From a virus, in IMG/VR virus record IMGVR_UViG_3300006305_000065, positions 1 through 36,743 of that record: DNA of 36,743 nucleotides, one strand, 5' to 3'. Position numbers and translations under genes: made by a program. Under the pieces are notes generated by a model. The model worked only from the letters and a program-made list of their open reading frames with translations. It searched no databases and was not told the origin of the DNA. Positions 8,696 to 15,935 of this stretch are shown one piece after another. Position 1 is the first letter of the stretch, and every line of letters starts with the position of its first letter.

Positions 8696-9313
8696 ATGGC
8701 TAGAGGCGATAGTATCAATAGTCTGCTCCAGATGCAAGCATACCGCAGAGCAGAGATGGAAGGACAGATAGCAAAGCGTGATGTCTACGGAGAAACAAAA
8801 GCTTTCGTAGAACAGTGGAGAAAAAGTAATGGACTAGAAGGTACTAAAGCCTTACCTAATCGTAATGAAGTACCATTCCAGTGGATGTTACCTTTCTTAG
8901 ATAAGGTAGAGACAGAGGATACAAAGTCTAGTCCTATGGCAAATCAAGGTATGATGATAGCTGGAACTCCAAACTTTCCCGGAGGTGGATACACTACTAC
9001 AAGTGGAGCCTTCGTAGATTTAAGTGGAGAAGCTTACTATCTTGATAATGGAGAGTTGATACCAGAAGGAGGATACGACCCTGCTTTACATGGAGATCTG
9101 ATTCCCGGCGGAGGTCCCGGAACAGATCGAGTTATGAATGAAACAAATGATAATAACTCTATGATGATAGCTACACATGATAAACCCGGAGTCGGTAGAA
9201 ACTCACCACCAGCTAGTTCTGGTGACAACCTAGCTCCTGACTGGTTGATTGATTACATGAATCGAAAGGACGAGAACTTACTTCAAGTTCAAGATAGATT
9301 AAGAAGAGTGTAA
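8696..9313 (+). CDS. hypothetical protein, 205 aa, between scaffold and photosynthesis genes
   Basis: This 205-aa protein has no recognised family. Residues 1-80 are helical and charged (MARGDSINSLLQMQAYRRAE...). The middle is glycine/proline-rich and flexible (FPGGGYTTTSGAF, IPGGGPGTD) with two NxxMMIA repeats (MANQGMMIAGT at about 81-91 and NSMMIATHD further on). The C-terminus is again helical (DWLIDYMNRKDENLLQVQDRLRRV). The low-complexity centre suggests a structural or assembly protein rather than an enzyme. The start at 8696 directly follows the micro-protein, and the stop shares a base with the next ATG. Confidence 0.7.
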   Translation: MARGDSINSLLQMQAYRRAEMEGQIAKRDVYGETKAFVEQWRKSNGLEGTKALPNRNEVPFQWMLPFLDKVETEDTKSSPMANQGMMIAGTPNFPGGGYTTTSGAFVDLSGEAYYLDNGELIPEGGYDPALHGDLIPGGGPGTDRVMNETNDNNSMMIATHDKPGVGRNSPPASSGDNLAPDWLIDYMNRKDENLLQVQDRLRRV

Positions 9314-9570
9314 TGGCACGTAAGAAAAGAGTCCGTAAAAGAAACGTCTCCCTTAGAATTGGTAAACACAAGAGTCGAAAGGGAGGACTCACAGCAGCCG
9401 GTAGAAAAAAATACAATCGGGCTACCGGCTCCAACCTCAAGGCTCCACAGCCCGGAGGTGGTCCACGCAAACGCTCGTTCTGTGCTCGCTTTAGAGGCAT
9501 GAAGGGTCCGATGAGAAAGAACGGCAAGCCTACACGTAAGGCACTTGCTATGCGACGATGGAAATGCTAA
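9313..9570 (+). CDS. basic cyanophage protein, DUF6321-like
   Basis: This 85-aa, highly basic protein begins MARKKRVRKRNVSLRIGKHK, contains the GLTAAGRKKYNRATGSNLKAP and GGGPRKRSFCARFRGM blocks, and ends RKALAMRRWKC. This arrangement corresponds to the DUF6321 family that is common in marine phages, assigned from memory of the motif order. The function is unknown. Two conserved cysteines (SFCARF and the terminal C) and many Arg/Lys suggest RNA or DNA binding. It is coupled by TAATG on both sides in the run of small basic genes between scaffold and hli. Confidence 0.85.
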   Translation: MARKKRVRKRNVSLRIGKHKSRKGGLTAAGRKKYNRATGSNLKAPQPGGGPRKRSFCARFRGMKGPMRKNGKPTRKALAMRRWKC

Positions 9571-9638
9571 TGGCATACAAAAAGAAAACCAAAAAGAGCA
9601 GCAAGTGTGGCTGCAAACACGGAGGCAAAAAACGCTAA
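9570..9638 (+). CDS. 22-aa Lys/Cys micro-protein
   Basis: This ORF encodes only 22 residues (MAYKKKTKKSSKCGCKHGGK then KR). Half are Lys or Arg, with a CGC-x-H cluster that could hold a metal ion. It begins in the TAATG overlapping the previous gene and ends in a TAATG with the next, exactly as the clearly real neighbours do, which is the main reason to believe it is translated. No family is recognised. Confidence 0.55.
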   Translation: MAYKKKTKKSSKCGCKHGGKKR

Positions 9639-9799
9639 TGGCTAAGAGAGGCTTGTACGCAAACATACACGCCAAGAGAAAGCGGATCGCCGCTGGCTCT
9701 GGCGAAAAGATGAGGAAACCCGGATCAAAGGGTGCTCCCACAAAAGCTAACTTTGTAAGATCTGCAAAGACAGCTAAACCATATAAAAAGAAAAAATGA
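9638..9799 (+). CDS. basic conserved phage protein, 53 aa
   Basis: The product begins MAKRGLYANIHAKRKRIAAG, continues SGEKMRKPGSKGAPT and ends in KKKK. The 'GLYANIHAKRKRI-GSGEKMR-PG-KGAPT' pattern is widespread among marine phage and bacterial small proteins of unknown function. The frame is open from 9545, but the start at 9638 is preferred because it begins this conserved motif and forms TAATG with the preceding stop. Its stop overlaps the hli start as ATGA. It is probably cytoplasmic and may bind nucleic acid, judging by charge only. Confidence 0.8.
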   Translation: MAKRGLYANIHAKRKRIAAGSGEKMRKPGSKGAPTKANFVRSAKTAKPYKKKK

Positions 9800-9984
9800 T
9801 TACTACCGATATTGATGGTAGAGAAAACATCTACCCAAACGAACCCCCTATACAATTATTACCACAAAGAAAACTAATGTCACCAGAAGCAGAAAGATTT
9901 AATGGCTGGGCAGCAATGCTCGGATTCGTAGCAGCTGTAGGAGCCTACGCAACAACAGGACAAATCATACCCGGAGTATTCTAA
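9796..9984 (+). CDS. hli: high-light inducible protein (HLIP)
   Basis: This 62-aa protein has one membrane helix (about residues 37-55) with the chlorophyll-binding signature of the light-harvesting superfamily: [12 protein letters not shown], in which Glu33 and Asn36 are the expected pigment ligands. HLIPs bind chlorophyll and carotenoid in the thylakoid and dissipate excess excitation, protecting photosystem II. The C-terminal TGQIIPGVF is typical. The gene directly precedes psbA with a one-base TAATG overlap, so the two are probably co-translated to keep photosynthesis running during infection. It is of host origin in the evolutionary sense, as known for cyanophage hli genes. Confidence 0.97.
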   Translation: MITTDIDGRENIYPNEPPIQLLPQRKLMSPEAERFNGWAAMLGFVAAVGAYATTGQIIPGVF

Positions 9985-11066
9985 TGGCAGCTATCTCTGT
10001 AACAAGAGGTACTAGCACTAGCAACTGGGAAAGATTTTGCCAATGGGTTACAAGTACAGAGAACCGCCTATATGTAGGTTGGTTTGGTGTGCTAATGATC
10101 CCTTGCTTATTAGCAGCAACAACTTGTTTTATACTCGCCTTCATCGCAGCACCGCCTGTAGACATAGACGGCATACGTGAGCCTGTTTCTGGCTCGTTAA
10201 TATACGGAAACAATATTATATCAGGAGCAGTCGTCCCCTCCTCAAACGCAATCGGACTACATTTTTATCCAATTTGGGAAGCCGGAACCATGGACGAATG
10301 GTTATATAATGGCGGACCATACCAACTCGTTGTCTTCCACTTCTTAATCGGAGTAGCAGCTTATGCTGGTAGACAGTGGGAACTATCATACAGACTTGGC
10401 ATGAGACCTTGGATCTTTGTTGCATATACTGCACCACTATCCGCAGCTCTTGCAGTCTTTCTTGTCTACCCATTCGGTCAGGGTTCATTCTCTGACGGCA
10501 TGCCCCTAGGTATCAGTGGAACATTTAACTTCATGTTTGTCTTCCAAGCGGAGCACAACATCCTTATGCACCCCTTTCATATGCTCGGAGTTGCGGGCGT
10601 GTTTGGTGGTTCTTTGTTTAGTGCTATGCACGGAAGCCTTGTTACTTCCTCAATCCTTCGGGAGACCACGGAAGAAGTTTCACAGAACTATGGTTACAAG
10701 TTTGGTCAAGACGAGGAAACATATAACATTGTAGCTGCACATGGCTACTTTGGTAGACTTATATTTCAATATGCCTCTTTTAATAATTCTCGTAGCTTAC
10801 ATTTCTTTTTGGCTACTTGGCCCGTGGTTGGCATATGGCTCACCTCGATGGGAATTTGCACCATGGCTTTCAACCTTAACGGTTTTAACTTTAATCAGTC
10901 CGTCGTTGACGTTAACGGCAAGATCATACCTACTTGGGCTGACGTATTAAACAGAGCTAACTTAGGCTTTGAAGTAATGCACGAGCGTAATGCTCACAAC
11001 TTCCCACTTGACTTAGCATCAGCTGAGTCTACAAACGTAGCTTTAACTGCACCACAAATAGCATAA
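9984..11066 (+). CDS. psbA: photosystem II D1 protein
   Basis: This full-length 360-aa D1 reaction-centre protein has the five-helix fold and cofactor residues. With numbering one higher than plants and Thermosynechococcus, it has Yz Tyr162 (FLVYPF), the Mn ligand Asp171 (SFSDGMPLG), and the quinone-site [18 protein letters not shown] block. Residue 131 (canonical 130, GRQWEL) is glutamine, the D1:1-type state. The C-terminus [22 protein letters not shown] keeps the CtpA processing site after Ala344 (canonical). It replaces photodamaged D1 in the infected cell. There is no intron or frameshift. The TAA is followed three bases later by the start of the riboswitch region, so psbA has almost no 3' UTR of its own. 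Confidence 0.98.
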   Translation: MAAISVTRGTSTSNWERFCQWVTSTENRLYVGWFGVLMIPCLLAATTCFILAFIAAPPVDIDGIREPVSGSLIYGNNIISGAVVPSSNAIGLHFYPIWEAGTMDEWLYNGGPYQLVVFHFLIGVAAYAGRQWELSYRLGMRPWIFVAYTAPLSAALAVFLVYPFGQGSFSDGMPLGISGTFNFMFVFQAEHNILMHPFHMLGVAGVFGGSLFSAMHGSLVTSSILRETTEEVSQNYGYKFGQDEETYNIVAAHGYFGRLIFQYASFNNSRSLHFFLATWPVVGIWLTSMGICTMAFNLNGFNFNQSVVDVNGKIIPTWADVLNRANLGFEVMHERNAHNFPLDLASAESTNVALTAPQIA

Positions 11067-11141
11067 CCCCGACGTCCGTTCATCGCTTATGCGACGCATG
11101 TCATCTAGTCATGGAACGGGGGCTAGGTATCGGAGGAAGCT
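11067..11141 (+). promoter_or_regulatory. glutamine-II (downstream-peptide) riboswitch
   Basis: This leader has the parts of the downstream-peptide/glutamine-II RNA known from cyanobacteria and cyanophages. P1 pairs CCGTTC (11076-11081) with GAACGG (11114-11119). P2 is TCGC-TTAT-GCGA (11083-11094), followed by the conserved GACGCATGTCAT-type core. A pseudoknot pairs TCTAGTC (11104-11110) with GGCTAGG (11121-11127), seven pairs including two or more G-U. The pseudoknot ends four bases before the Shine-Dalgarno GGAGG (11132-11136), so bound glutamine should hide it and lower translation of the 17-aa peptide. The class was assigned by recalling its consensus, not by a covariance search. Confidence 0.87.
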
Positions 11142-11195
11142 ATGACAGTAACTTACGTTTACCGTGGTGTTACATATACTAAACTTGTTAAGTAA
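11142..11195 (+). CDS. 17-aa riboswitch-controlled peptide (DUF4278-like)
   Basis: The ORF encodes MTVTYVYRGVTYTKLVK. It has a strong GGAGG six bases upstream, inside the reach of the glutamine-II pseudoknot. The Y-RGV-Y-K core is the pattern of the DUF4278 peptides that characteristically follow this riboswitch class, and short ORFs gave the 'downstream-peptide' motif its name. The function is unknown; a nitrogen-metabolism effector has been suggested for such peptides only by association with glutamine sensing. The stop forms TAATG with the 43-aa ORF. Confidence 0.8.
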   Translation: MTVTYVYRGVTYTKLVK

Positions 11196-11326
11196 TGGCA
11201 CATCAAAGCTCGGTTATGAGAGCAGCAATCACAAGGTTTGAACCTGAGACATACCCTGCTCCAGAACCAGAAAATAAAACTGAAGAAAAGAAAGAAGATG
11301 CTCAACTAGAGACTCCTTCTTACTAA
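11195..11326 (+). CDS. 43-aa hypothetical protein downstream of the riboswitch peptide
   Basis: The product begins MAHQSSVMRAAITRFEPETY and has a Pro/Glu/Lys-rich, disordered C-terminal half ending QLETPSY. It starts in the TAATG that ends the 17-aa peptide and has no Shine-Dalgarno of its own, so its translation probably depends on that peptide and hence on the riboswitch. No family is recognised. Real coding is supported by the coupling and by the absence of stops, but the length is short. Confidence 0.6.
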   Translation: MAHQSSVMRAAITRFEPETYPAPEPENKTEEKKEDAQLETPSY

Positions 11327-11480
11327 ACAGCCGGGGAGCACCTCAGAGTCGGACTCCCCTGCCATTGGCATTTGCCCTCCACGGAGGATACCTCATGCCG
11401 TCTAGACGGTGGGATAGACCACAAAAAAATCTCGAGAAAAATTAGTACTAAGCAATATCAATCTTTACTAATCCATATCA
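11327..11480 (+). other. structured non-coding leader before the capsid gene
   Basis: This 154-base gap is unusually GC-rich and self-complementary in its first 90 bases. GGGGAG (11333-11338) can pair with CTCCCC (11354-11359). GGCAT (11367-11371) can pair with ATGCC (11395-11399), enclosing CCTC-CACG-GAGG (11376-11387). CCGTCTAGACGG (11398-11409) is a perfect palindrome that competes with the second stem. An A-run (11422-11428) and an AT-rich stretch then lead to the capsid ATG, with no good Shine-Dalgarno. T7 has its strong phi10 promoter and an RNase III site near here, so a phage promoter plus processed leader is possible. No known RNA family is recognised. Confidence 0.5.
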
Positions 11481-12650
11481 ATGGCTCAACAGAATAGTAC
11501 TCTGACTACCGCACTTACACGTCCGGGTCAGAAGAATAGCACAGGCAACGCCCGTGAACTTTATTTAAAGCTGTTCAGTGGAGAGATGTTTAAAGGCTTC
11601 CAGCACAATGCAATCGCTAGAGACCTTGTAATGAAGAGAACACTTACAAACGGTAAGAGTCTTCAGTTCATCTACACTGGACACACAAAAGCCGAGTACC
11701 ATGTACCCGGAAACAGCATTCTTGGTAACACCGATGGTGCACCACCAGTTGCTGAGAAGACCATCACTATTGATGACCTTCTAATCTCTAGTGCTTTCGT
11801 TTATGAACTTGACGAAACACTTGCTCACTACGAATTACGTGGTGAAATTTCCAAGAAGATTGGATATGCTCTTGCACAAAAATATGATAGACTAATCTTT
11901 AGAGCTATCGCTAAAGGTGCTAGACAAGCTTCTCCAATCACTAAAACAGGCTTTGTCGAGCCCGGCGGAACACAGATCAGAGTTGGTACAAACAACCAAG
12001 CATCTGACGCATACGTTCCAGCTTCTCTAATAGCAGCCTTCTATGATGCAGCTGCTGCTCTTGACGAGAAAGGAGTAAGCTCTGAAGGACGTGTTGCTGT
12101 GTTGAACCCAAGACAGTACTACGAATTAATACAAGGTGTTGGTTCTAACGGTCTTATCAACAGAGACGAGCAAGGTGGTGCGTTACAGTCAGGTAACGGA
12201 ATCATTGAAATTGCAGGCATCAAGATCTACAAGTCAATGAACATTCCATTCTTTGGCTCATACGGTACTAAGTATGGTTCTGCATCTGCAACAAACCCCG
12301 GTGTAACAAGCCCCGGAAACGTAGGAACATTCGTTGGTGAAACAGCAGAAGACGGTAGAGCTTCTGTAACTGGTATCAACAACAACTACGGTAATGCTAC
12401 AGACTTCGCTAACAGCTGCGGACTAATCTTCCAGAAGGAAGCCGCTGGTGTTGTAGAGTCAATCGGACCACAGGTTCAGATCACATCTGGAGATGTATCC
12501 GTAGTATACCAAGGTGATGTAATCCTAGGTAGACTCGCAATGGGAGCAGACTTCTTAAACCCTGCTGCTTGCGTAGAGCTAATTGCTGGTGCTGCTACTG
12601 GATCTACAGGTAATGCTGCATTCGGTACAACATACCCAGACAACGCTTAA
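11481..12650 (+). CDS. major capsid protein, T7 gp10-like
   Basis: This 389-aa protein is the T7-family major capsid protein (HK97 fold), the shell subunit. Supporting features are its position after the scaffold, the length (T7 gp10A is 345 aa), and the pattern ARELYLKLFSGEMFKGFQHNAIARDLVMKR near the N-terminus. There follow SLQFIYTGHTKAEYHVPGN and the ISSAFVYELDETLAHYELR segment, all typical of podovirus capsid proteins. The C-terminal part (SGDVSVVYQGDVILGRLAMGADFLNPAACVEL) is the usual P-domain end. No second, frameshifted form is evident. It is followed directly by an intrinsic terminator. Confidence 0.96.
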   Translation: MAQQNSTLTTALTRPGQKNSTGNARELYLKLFSGEMFKGFQHNAIARDLVMKRTLTNGKSLQFIYTGHTKAEYHVPGNSILGNTDGAPPVAEKTITIDDLLISSAFVYELDETLAHYELRGEISKKIGYALAQKYDRLIFRAIAKGARQASPITKTGFVEPGGTQIRVGTNNQASDAYVPASLIAAFYDAAAALDEKGVSSEGRVAVLNPRQYYELIQGVGSNGLINRDEQGGALQSGNGIIEIAGIKIYKSMNIPFFGSYGTKYGSASATNPGVTSPGNVGTFVGETAEDGRASVTGINNNYGNATDFANSCGLIFQKEAAGVVESIGPQVQITSGDVSVVYQGDVILGRLAMGADFLNPAACVELIAGAATGSTGNAAFGTTYPDNA

Positions 12651-12666
12651 TTTTTATTTTTTATAT

Positions 12667-12702
12667 GGGGCTTGGAGGTGTACCCTCCCCCCCTTTTTTT
12701 TT
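12667..12702 (+). terminator. intrinsic terminator after the capsid gene (T-phi-like)
   Basis: A GC-rich stem is formed by GGGG (12667-12670) with CCCC (about 12689-12692) around GGAGG (12674-12678) pairing with CCTCC (12684-12688), loop TGTAC. It is followed by nine T residues (12694-12702). This is a classic Rho-independent terminator, in the same place as T7 T-phi, just after gene 10. It would raise capsid mRNA relative to the downstream tail genes if it is leaky. It lies immediately before the next gene and occupies the place of that gene's ribosome site. Confidence 0.85.
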
Positions 12703-12709
12703 ATTAACT

Positions 12710-13330
12710 ATGCCTTTTCCAACCACAAATGCAGCTCAAGAGTTGCCAGCTATAAATCAAATACTTACATCCTGTGGTCAGGCTCCTGTAACTACACTAG
12801 ACCAAACCAACCCGGAAGTTGCGATTGCCTATGATACACTGTTACAGGTGTCAAGGGAGGTACAATCCGAAGGATGGACATTTAACAAGGAGTATCACTA
12901 CGAGTTTAACAAAGATGTTAATGATGAAATACTCATACCAAATAATGTAATACAAATCAAACTTACAGAGAATGCACAGAACTCACCCTACCACGCTATA
13001 CGTAGGAGTGGTAAATTATATGACAGACAAAACCATACATACAAATGGACATACAGTCCTATTGAATGTGATGTAGTCTGGGAGTTTGACTTTATAGATT
13101 TACCAGAACCCATACAAAACTTTGTAAAAGCCAGAGCATCTACATTAGTATCTGGCAGAATAGTAGGAGACGACGACCAGTACAAACGACTCAGAGCACA
13201 GGAGCAAGAAGCAAGAGCTACAGCTTTAGAGTATGAAACTAGCCAAGGGCAGTTTACTATGTTTGGTCATCCACAAGACGCCCAGAACTTCTACCAAAGC
13301 TATCAACCATTTCATGCTTTACAACGATAA
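12710..13330 (+). CDS. tail tubular protein A (gp11-like)
   Basis: The 206-aa product is the T7 gp11 homologue (196 aa), the ring that joins the portal to the tail nozzle. The motif AAQELPAINQILTSCGQAPVTTLD, followed by EVAIAYDTLLQVSREVQSEGWTFN, is diagnostic for the family. The frame is open from 12665, but that start lies inside the terminator stem; the ATG at 12710 starts the conserved sequence MPFPTTNAAQEL. No Shine-Dalgarno is visible because the upstream bases are the terminator T-run. The stop forms TAATG with gp12. Confidence 0.93.
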   Translation: MPFPTTNAAQELPAINQILTSCGQAPVTTLDQTNPEVAIAYDTLLQVSREVQSEGWTFNKEYHYEFNKDVNDEILIPNNVIQIKLTENAQNSPYHAIRRSGKLYDRQNHTYKWTYSPIECDVVWEFDFIDLPEPIQNFVKARASTLVSGRIVGDDDQYKRLRAQEQEARATALEYETSQGQFTMFGHPQDAQNFYQSYQPFHALQR

Positions 13331-15933
13331 TGCCAGCAGTTACTCAGCGAGTTGACGATTATCTTGGTGGAGTATCTAGACAATCTGATGATAAGAAACT
13401 TCCCGGTCAAGTCGAGGAGTGTATCAACGGCTATCCTGATCCAACCTTCGGTCTTACCAAAAGACCGGGGTTTCAGCACATAGGAAATCTAGGTACTGGC
13501 ACTACATATGACAACTCTAAGTGGTTCTTTATATCTAGAACCGATACAGAAAAATATATAGGCTGTATTACACCAGCGTCAGGAGGCTCTACAGGAGCCA
13601 TTGCTATATGGAACACTGAAACCTTTGCAGCCGCTACTATTACGTACGGTACAGGGGCACAGGCGTATCTTACAGGAACACGTACAGACTATGACATACT
13701 GACTATACAAGATAAATCTATAATTACAAATAAAACTACAACAGTAGCTAAGTTAGCTGACCCCGGTTTTAACAGTAATAGACAAGGTACAATTAGAATC
13801 ACTGGTGTGTCTAATGATACTACATATAATATTAGTGTAGCTGGACAAGCTATAACTGCATACACATCACCTAACAATGCAACCTACGATACAGTTTTAA
13901 CAGAACTTAAAAGTAGAATAGATGGATTAAACATATCTAACTTAACCGTAACCAAACTAAAAGATAGTCTACGTCTAGTACGTACAGGCACTTCGTTCTC
14001 GCTGACTGGTTCTGCTGGTGCTTTTAATAATCAGCTAAACGTATTTCAAGATCAAGTTGCTAGTCTAGATGAGTTACCAGCAGAAACAGTACATAACCAC
14101 ACTGTTAAGGTTGTTAACTCTGGTGCACTTACATCATCATACTTTTTAAAATATGTAGCTAACAACAGTACATCTGGACCGGGTTACTACGAAGAGACAT
14201 TATCTCCTGAGAAATCTACAGGGCTTGATAATTCTACTATGCCACATGAGCTAGTAAACACAGGTGTTAATGCGTTTACATTTCAACGTATAACATATGC
14301 TGCTAGAGCTGTAGGTGATGATGAGACTAACTCACACCCATCATTTGTAGGACAGAAAATAACTCAGTCTTTTTTTCACAACAACAGACTAGGTTTCTTA
14401 TCTGGTGACACAGTATCCATGAGTCAGTCAGCTAAGTTTTTTAATTTTTATCATACATCTGCACAGACAGTTACAGACTCAGATCCTATTGATATTAGTG
14501 CAAGTACAGTTAAGCCTGTTGCACTTCATAGTGTAATACCATCTACTCAGGGTCTAGTACTATTTAGTGCTAATCAACAGTTTCTTATGGGAGCTGGGGA
14601 TGGTATACTAACACCAGCTAAAACAGTTATACGCACCATAGCTAACTATGAGATGGATACTGTTATTAGTCCTGTAGATACTGGTACTACAATTAACTTT
14701 ATCAGTAAGACACCTAGTTATACTCGTGTCTTCGCTATGGTTACACGTGGAGAAAACGAAAACCCACAGGTAGCTGACATTGGTAGAGTTGTAAACGAAT
14801 GGATACCATCTACAGTTGATACATTAATCTCTAGTGCTCAAAACCAGTTTATTGCGTTCTCAGGACAGAGTACAAGATACATATATTTCTTTAGACAGTA
14901 TGCAGAAGGTAAAGATATTAAACTACAGACATGGTTTAACTGGCTTGCACCCGGTAATGTACAAACTATAGCTACAGATTCTGACGAATTTTTTGCTGTA
15001 ACTAAACAGGGCGGACAGTTCACACTTAGTAAAGCTAGCTTGAGTCAGAGTCCTGACGATGCTATTATTGTTAATAATGATGGTCAAAGACTAAATCCAT
15101 GTATAGACTTATATGCTACAGCTAGCTCTGTTACATTTGACACAGCTGGTAACTTTAGTAAATGTTTTATACCATACAATGATGCTACTAACCTGACACC
15201 TGTGATAGTAATTAAAGGTACTACAGCTACAGGTCAGTTTATTGAATCTGGATTTACTATATCTCCAGAGCGTGTAGTAGAGAGTGGTAACACATATTTT
15301 AAAGTACCGTTTAAAGATCTTAGAAGTGTACAAAATGATGTTATAGTAGGATATAAGTTTGACTTTGATGTTATACTACCTAAAACTTACTACAAGATAG
15401 ACGATGATATGAAACGTAGTGACTTTACTGCTAATCTTACAATAGCTCGTATGAAGTTTGCTGTAGGTTTATCAGGAGTTATGGGTTTTAAATTAAGATC
15501 TAAAGGTATACGTCAGGGTAAGAAAGAATATACAGGTGATGGGTCTACTACAGTATATCCTTGGACTAATGAGGATATAAATTATATAGATGATGACCAG
15601 ATAAAAGTAACAATAAACAATGTAGAAACTACAGCGTTTACAGTTGACAGAACTGGTGCATTACCTAAGATTACATTCAGCTCTGCACCCGCAGATAAAT
15701 CTTCTATACTTATATTTATTGATGAGTGGTATAATCTAAATCCAGTTATCATGGCAGACAACTATCTAGCTAATGATATTGCTGTGTCAGATCATACTAT
15801 ATTCTCATTACCTATACACCAGAAAACAGATAATTTTACATTGCGATTATTTAATGATTCGCCATTCCCAGTCTCTCTAAACTCTATGATGTGGGAAGGA
15901 ATATACTCACCTAGATTTTACAGGAGAACTTAA
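13330..15933 (+). CDS. tail tubular protein B / nozzle (gp12-like)
   Basis: This 867-aa protein is the T7 gp12 homologue (794 aa), six copies of which form the tail nozzle. Family features are the start AVTQRVDDYLGGVSRQSDDKKLPGQVEECINGYPDPTFGLTKRPGF and the beta-rich body with FFHNNRLGFLSGDTVSMSQSAKFFNF. Near the C-terminus, residues about 731-803, is a module (YTGDGSTTVYPW ... IKVTINNVETTAFTV ... ITFSSAPADKSSILIFIDEW) that resembles the N-terminal domain of the tail fibre encoded at 23571. That is unusual for gp12 and is treated as a separate finding. Translation is coupled to gp11 by TAATG. Confidence 0.93.
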   Translation: MPAVTQRVDDYLGGVSRQSDDKKLPGQVEECINGYPDPTFGLTKRPGFQHIGNLGTGTTYDNSKWFFISRTDTEKYIGCITPASGGSTGAIAIWNTETFAAATITYGTGAQAYLTGTRTDYDILTIQDKSIITNKTTTVAKLADPGFNSNRQGTIRITGVSNDTTYNISVAGQAITAYTSPNNATYDTVLTELKSRIDGLNISNLTVTKLKDSLRLVRTGTSFSLTGSAGAFNNQLNVFQDQVASLDELPAETVHNHTVKVVNSGALTSSYFLKYVANNSTSGPGYYEETLSPEKSTGLDNSTMPHELVNTGVNAFTFQRITYAARAVGDDETNSHPSFVGQKITQSFFHNNRLGFLSGDTVSMSQSAKFFNFYHTSAQTVTDSDPIDISASTVKPVALHSVIPSTQGLVLFSANQQFLMGAGDGILTPAKTVIRTIANYEMDTVISPVDTGTTINFISKTPSYTRVFAMVTRGENENPQVADIGRVVNEWIPSTVDTLISSAQNQFIAFSGQSTRYIYFFRQYAEGKDIKLQTWFNWLAPGNVQTIATDSDEFFAVTKQGGQFTLSKASLSQSPDDAIIVNNDGQRLNPCIDLYATASSVTFDTAGNFSKCFIPYNDATNLTPVIVIKGTTATGQFIESGFTISPERVVESGNTYFKVPFKDLRSVQNDVIVGYKFDFDVILPKTYYKIDDDMKRSDFTANLTIARMKFAVGLSGVMGFKLRSKGIRQGKKEYTGDGSTTVYPWTNEDINYIDDDQIKVTINNVETTAFTVDRTGALPKITFSSAPADKSSILIFIDEWYNLNPVIMADNYLANDIAVSDHTIFSLPIHQKTDNFTLRLFNDSPFPVSLNSMMWEGIYSPRFYRRT

Positions 15934-15935
15934 TT

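Noticed and set aside
9289-9855. Open frame of 188 codons on the minus strand across the basic-protein genes
   Set aside because: It is a shadow of the Lys/Arg-rich coding strand, shows no family likeness and has Cys/Phe-rich composition typical of antisense frames.
11363-11378. ATTGGC motif shared with 35947-35960 as a phage RNA polymerase promoter
   Set aside because: Only six bases are common, and the match to the Syn5-type promoter core that I recall is poor; two copies are too few to define a promoter.
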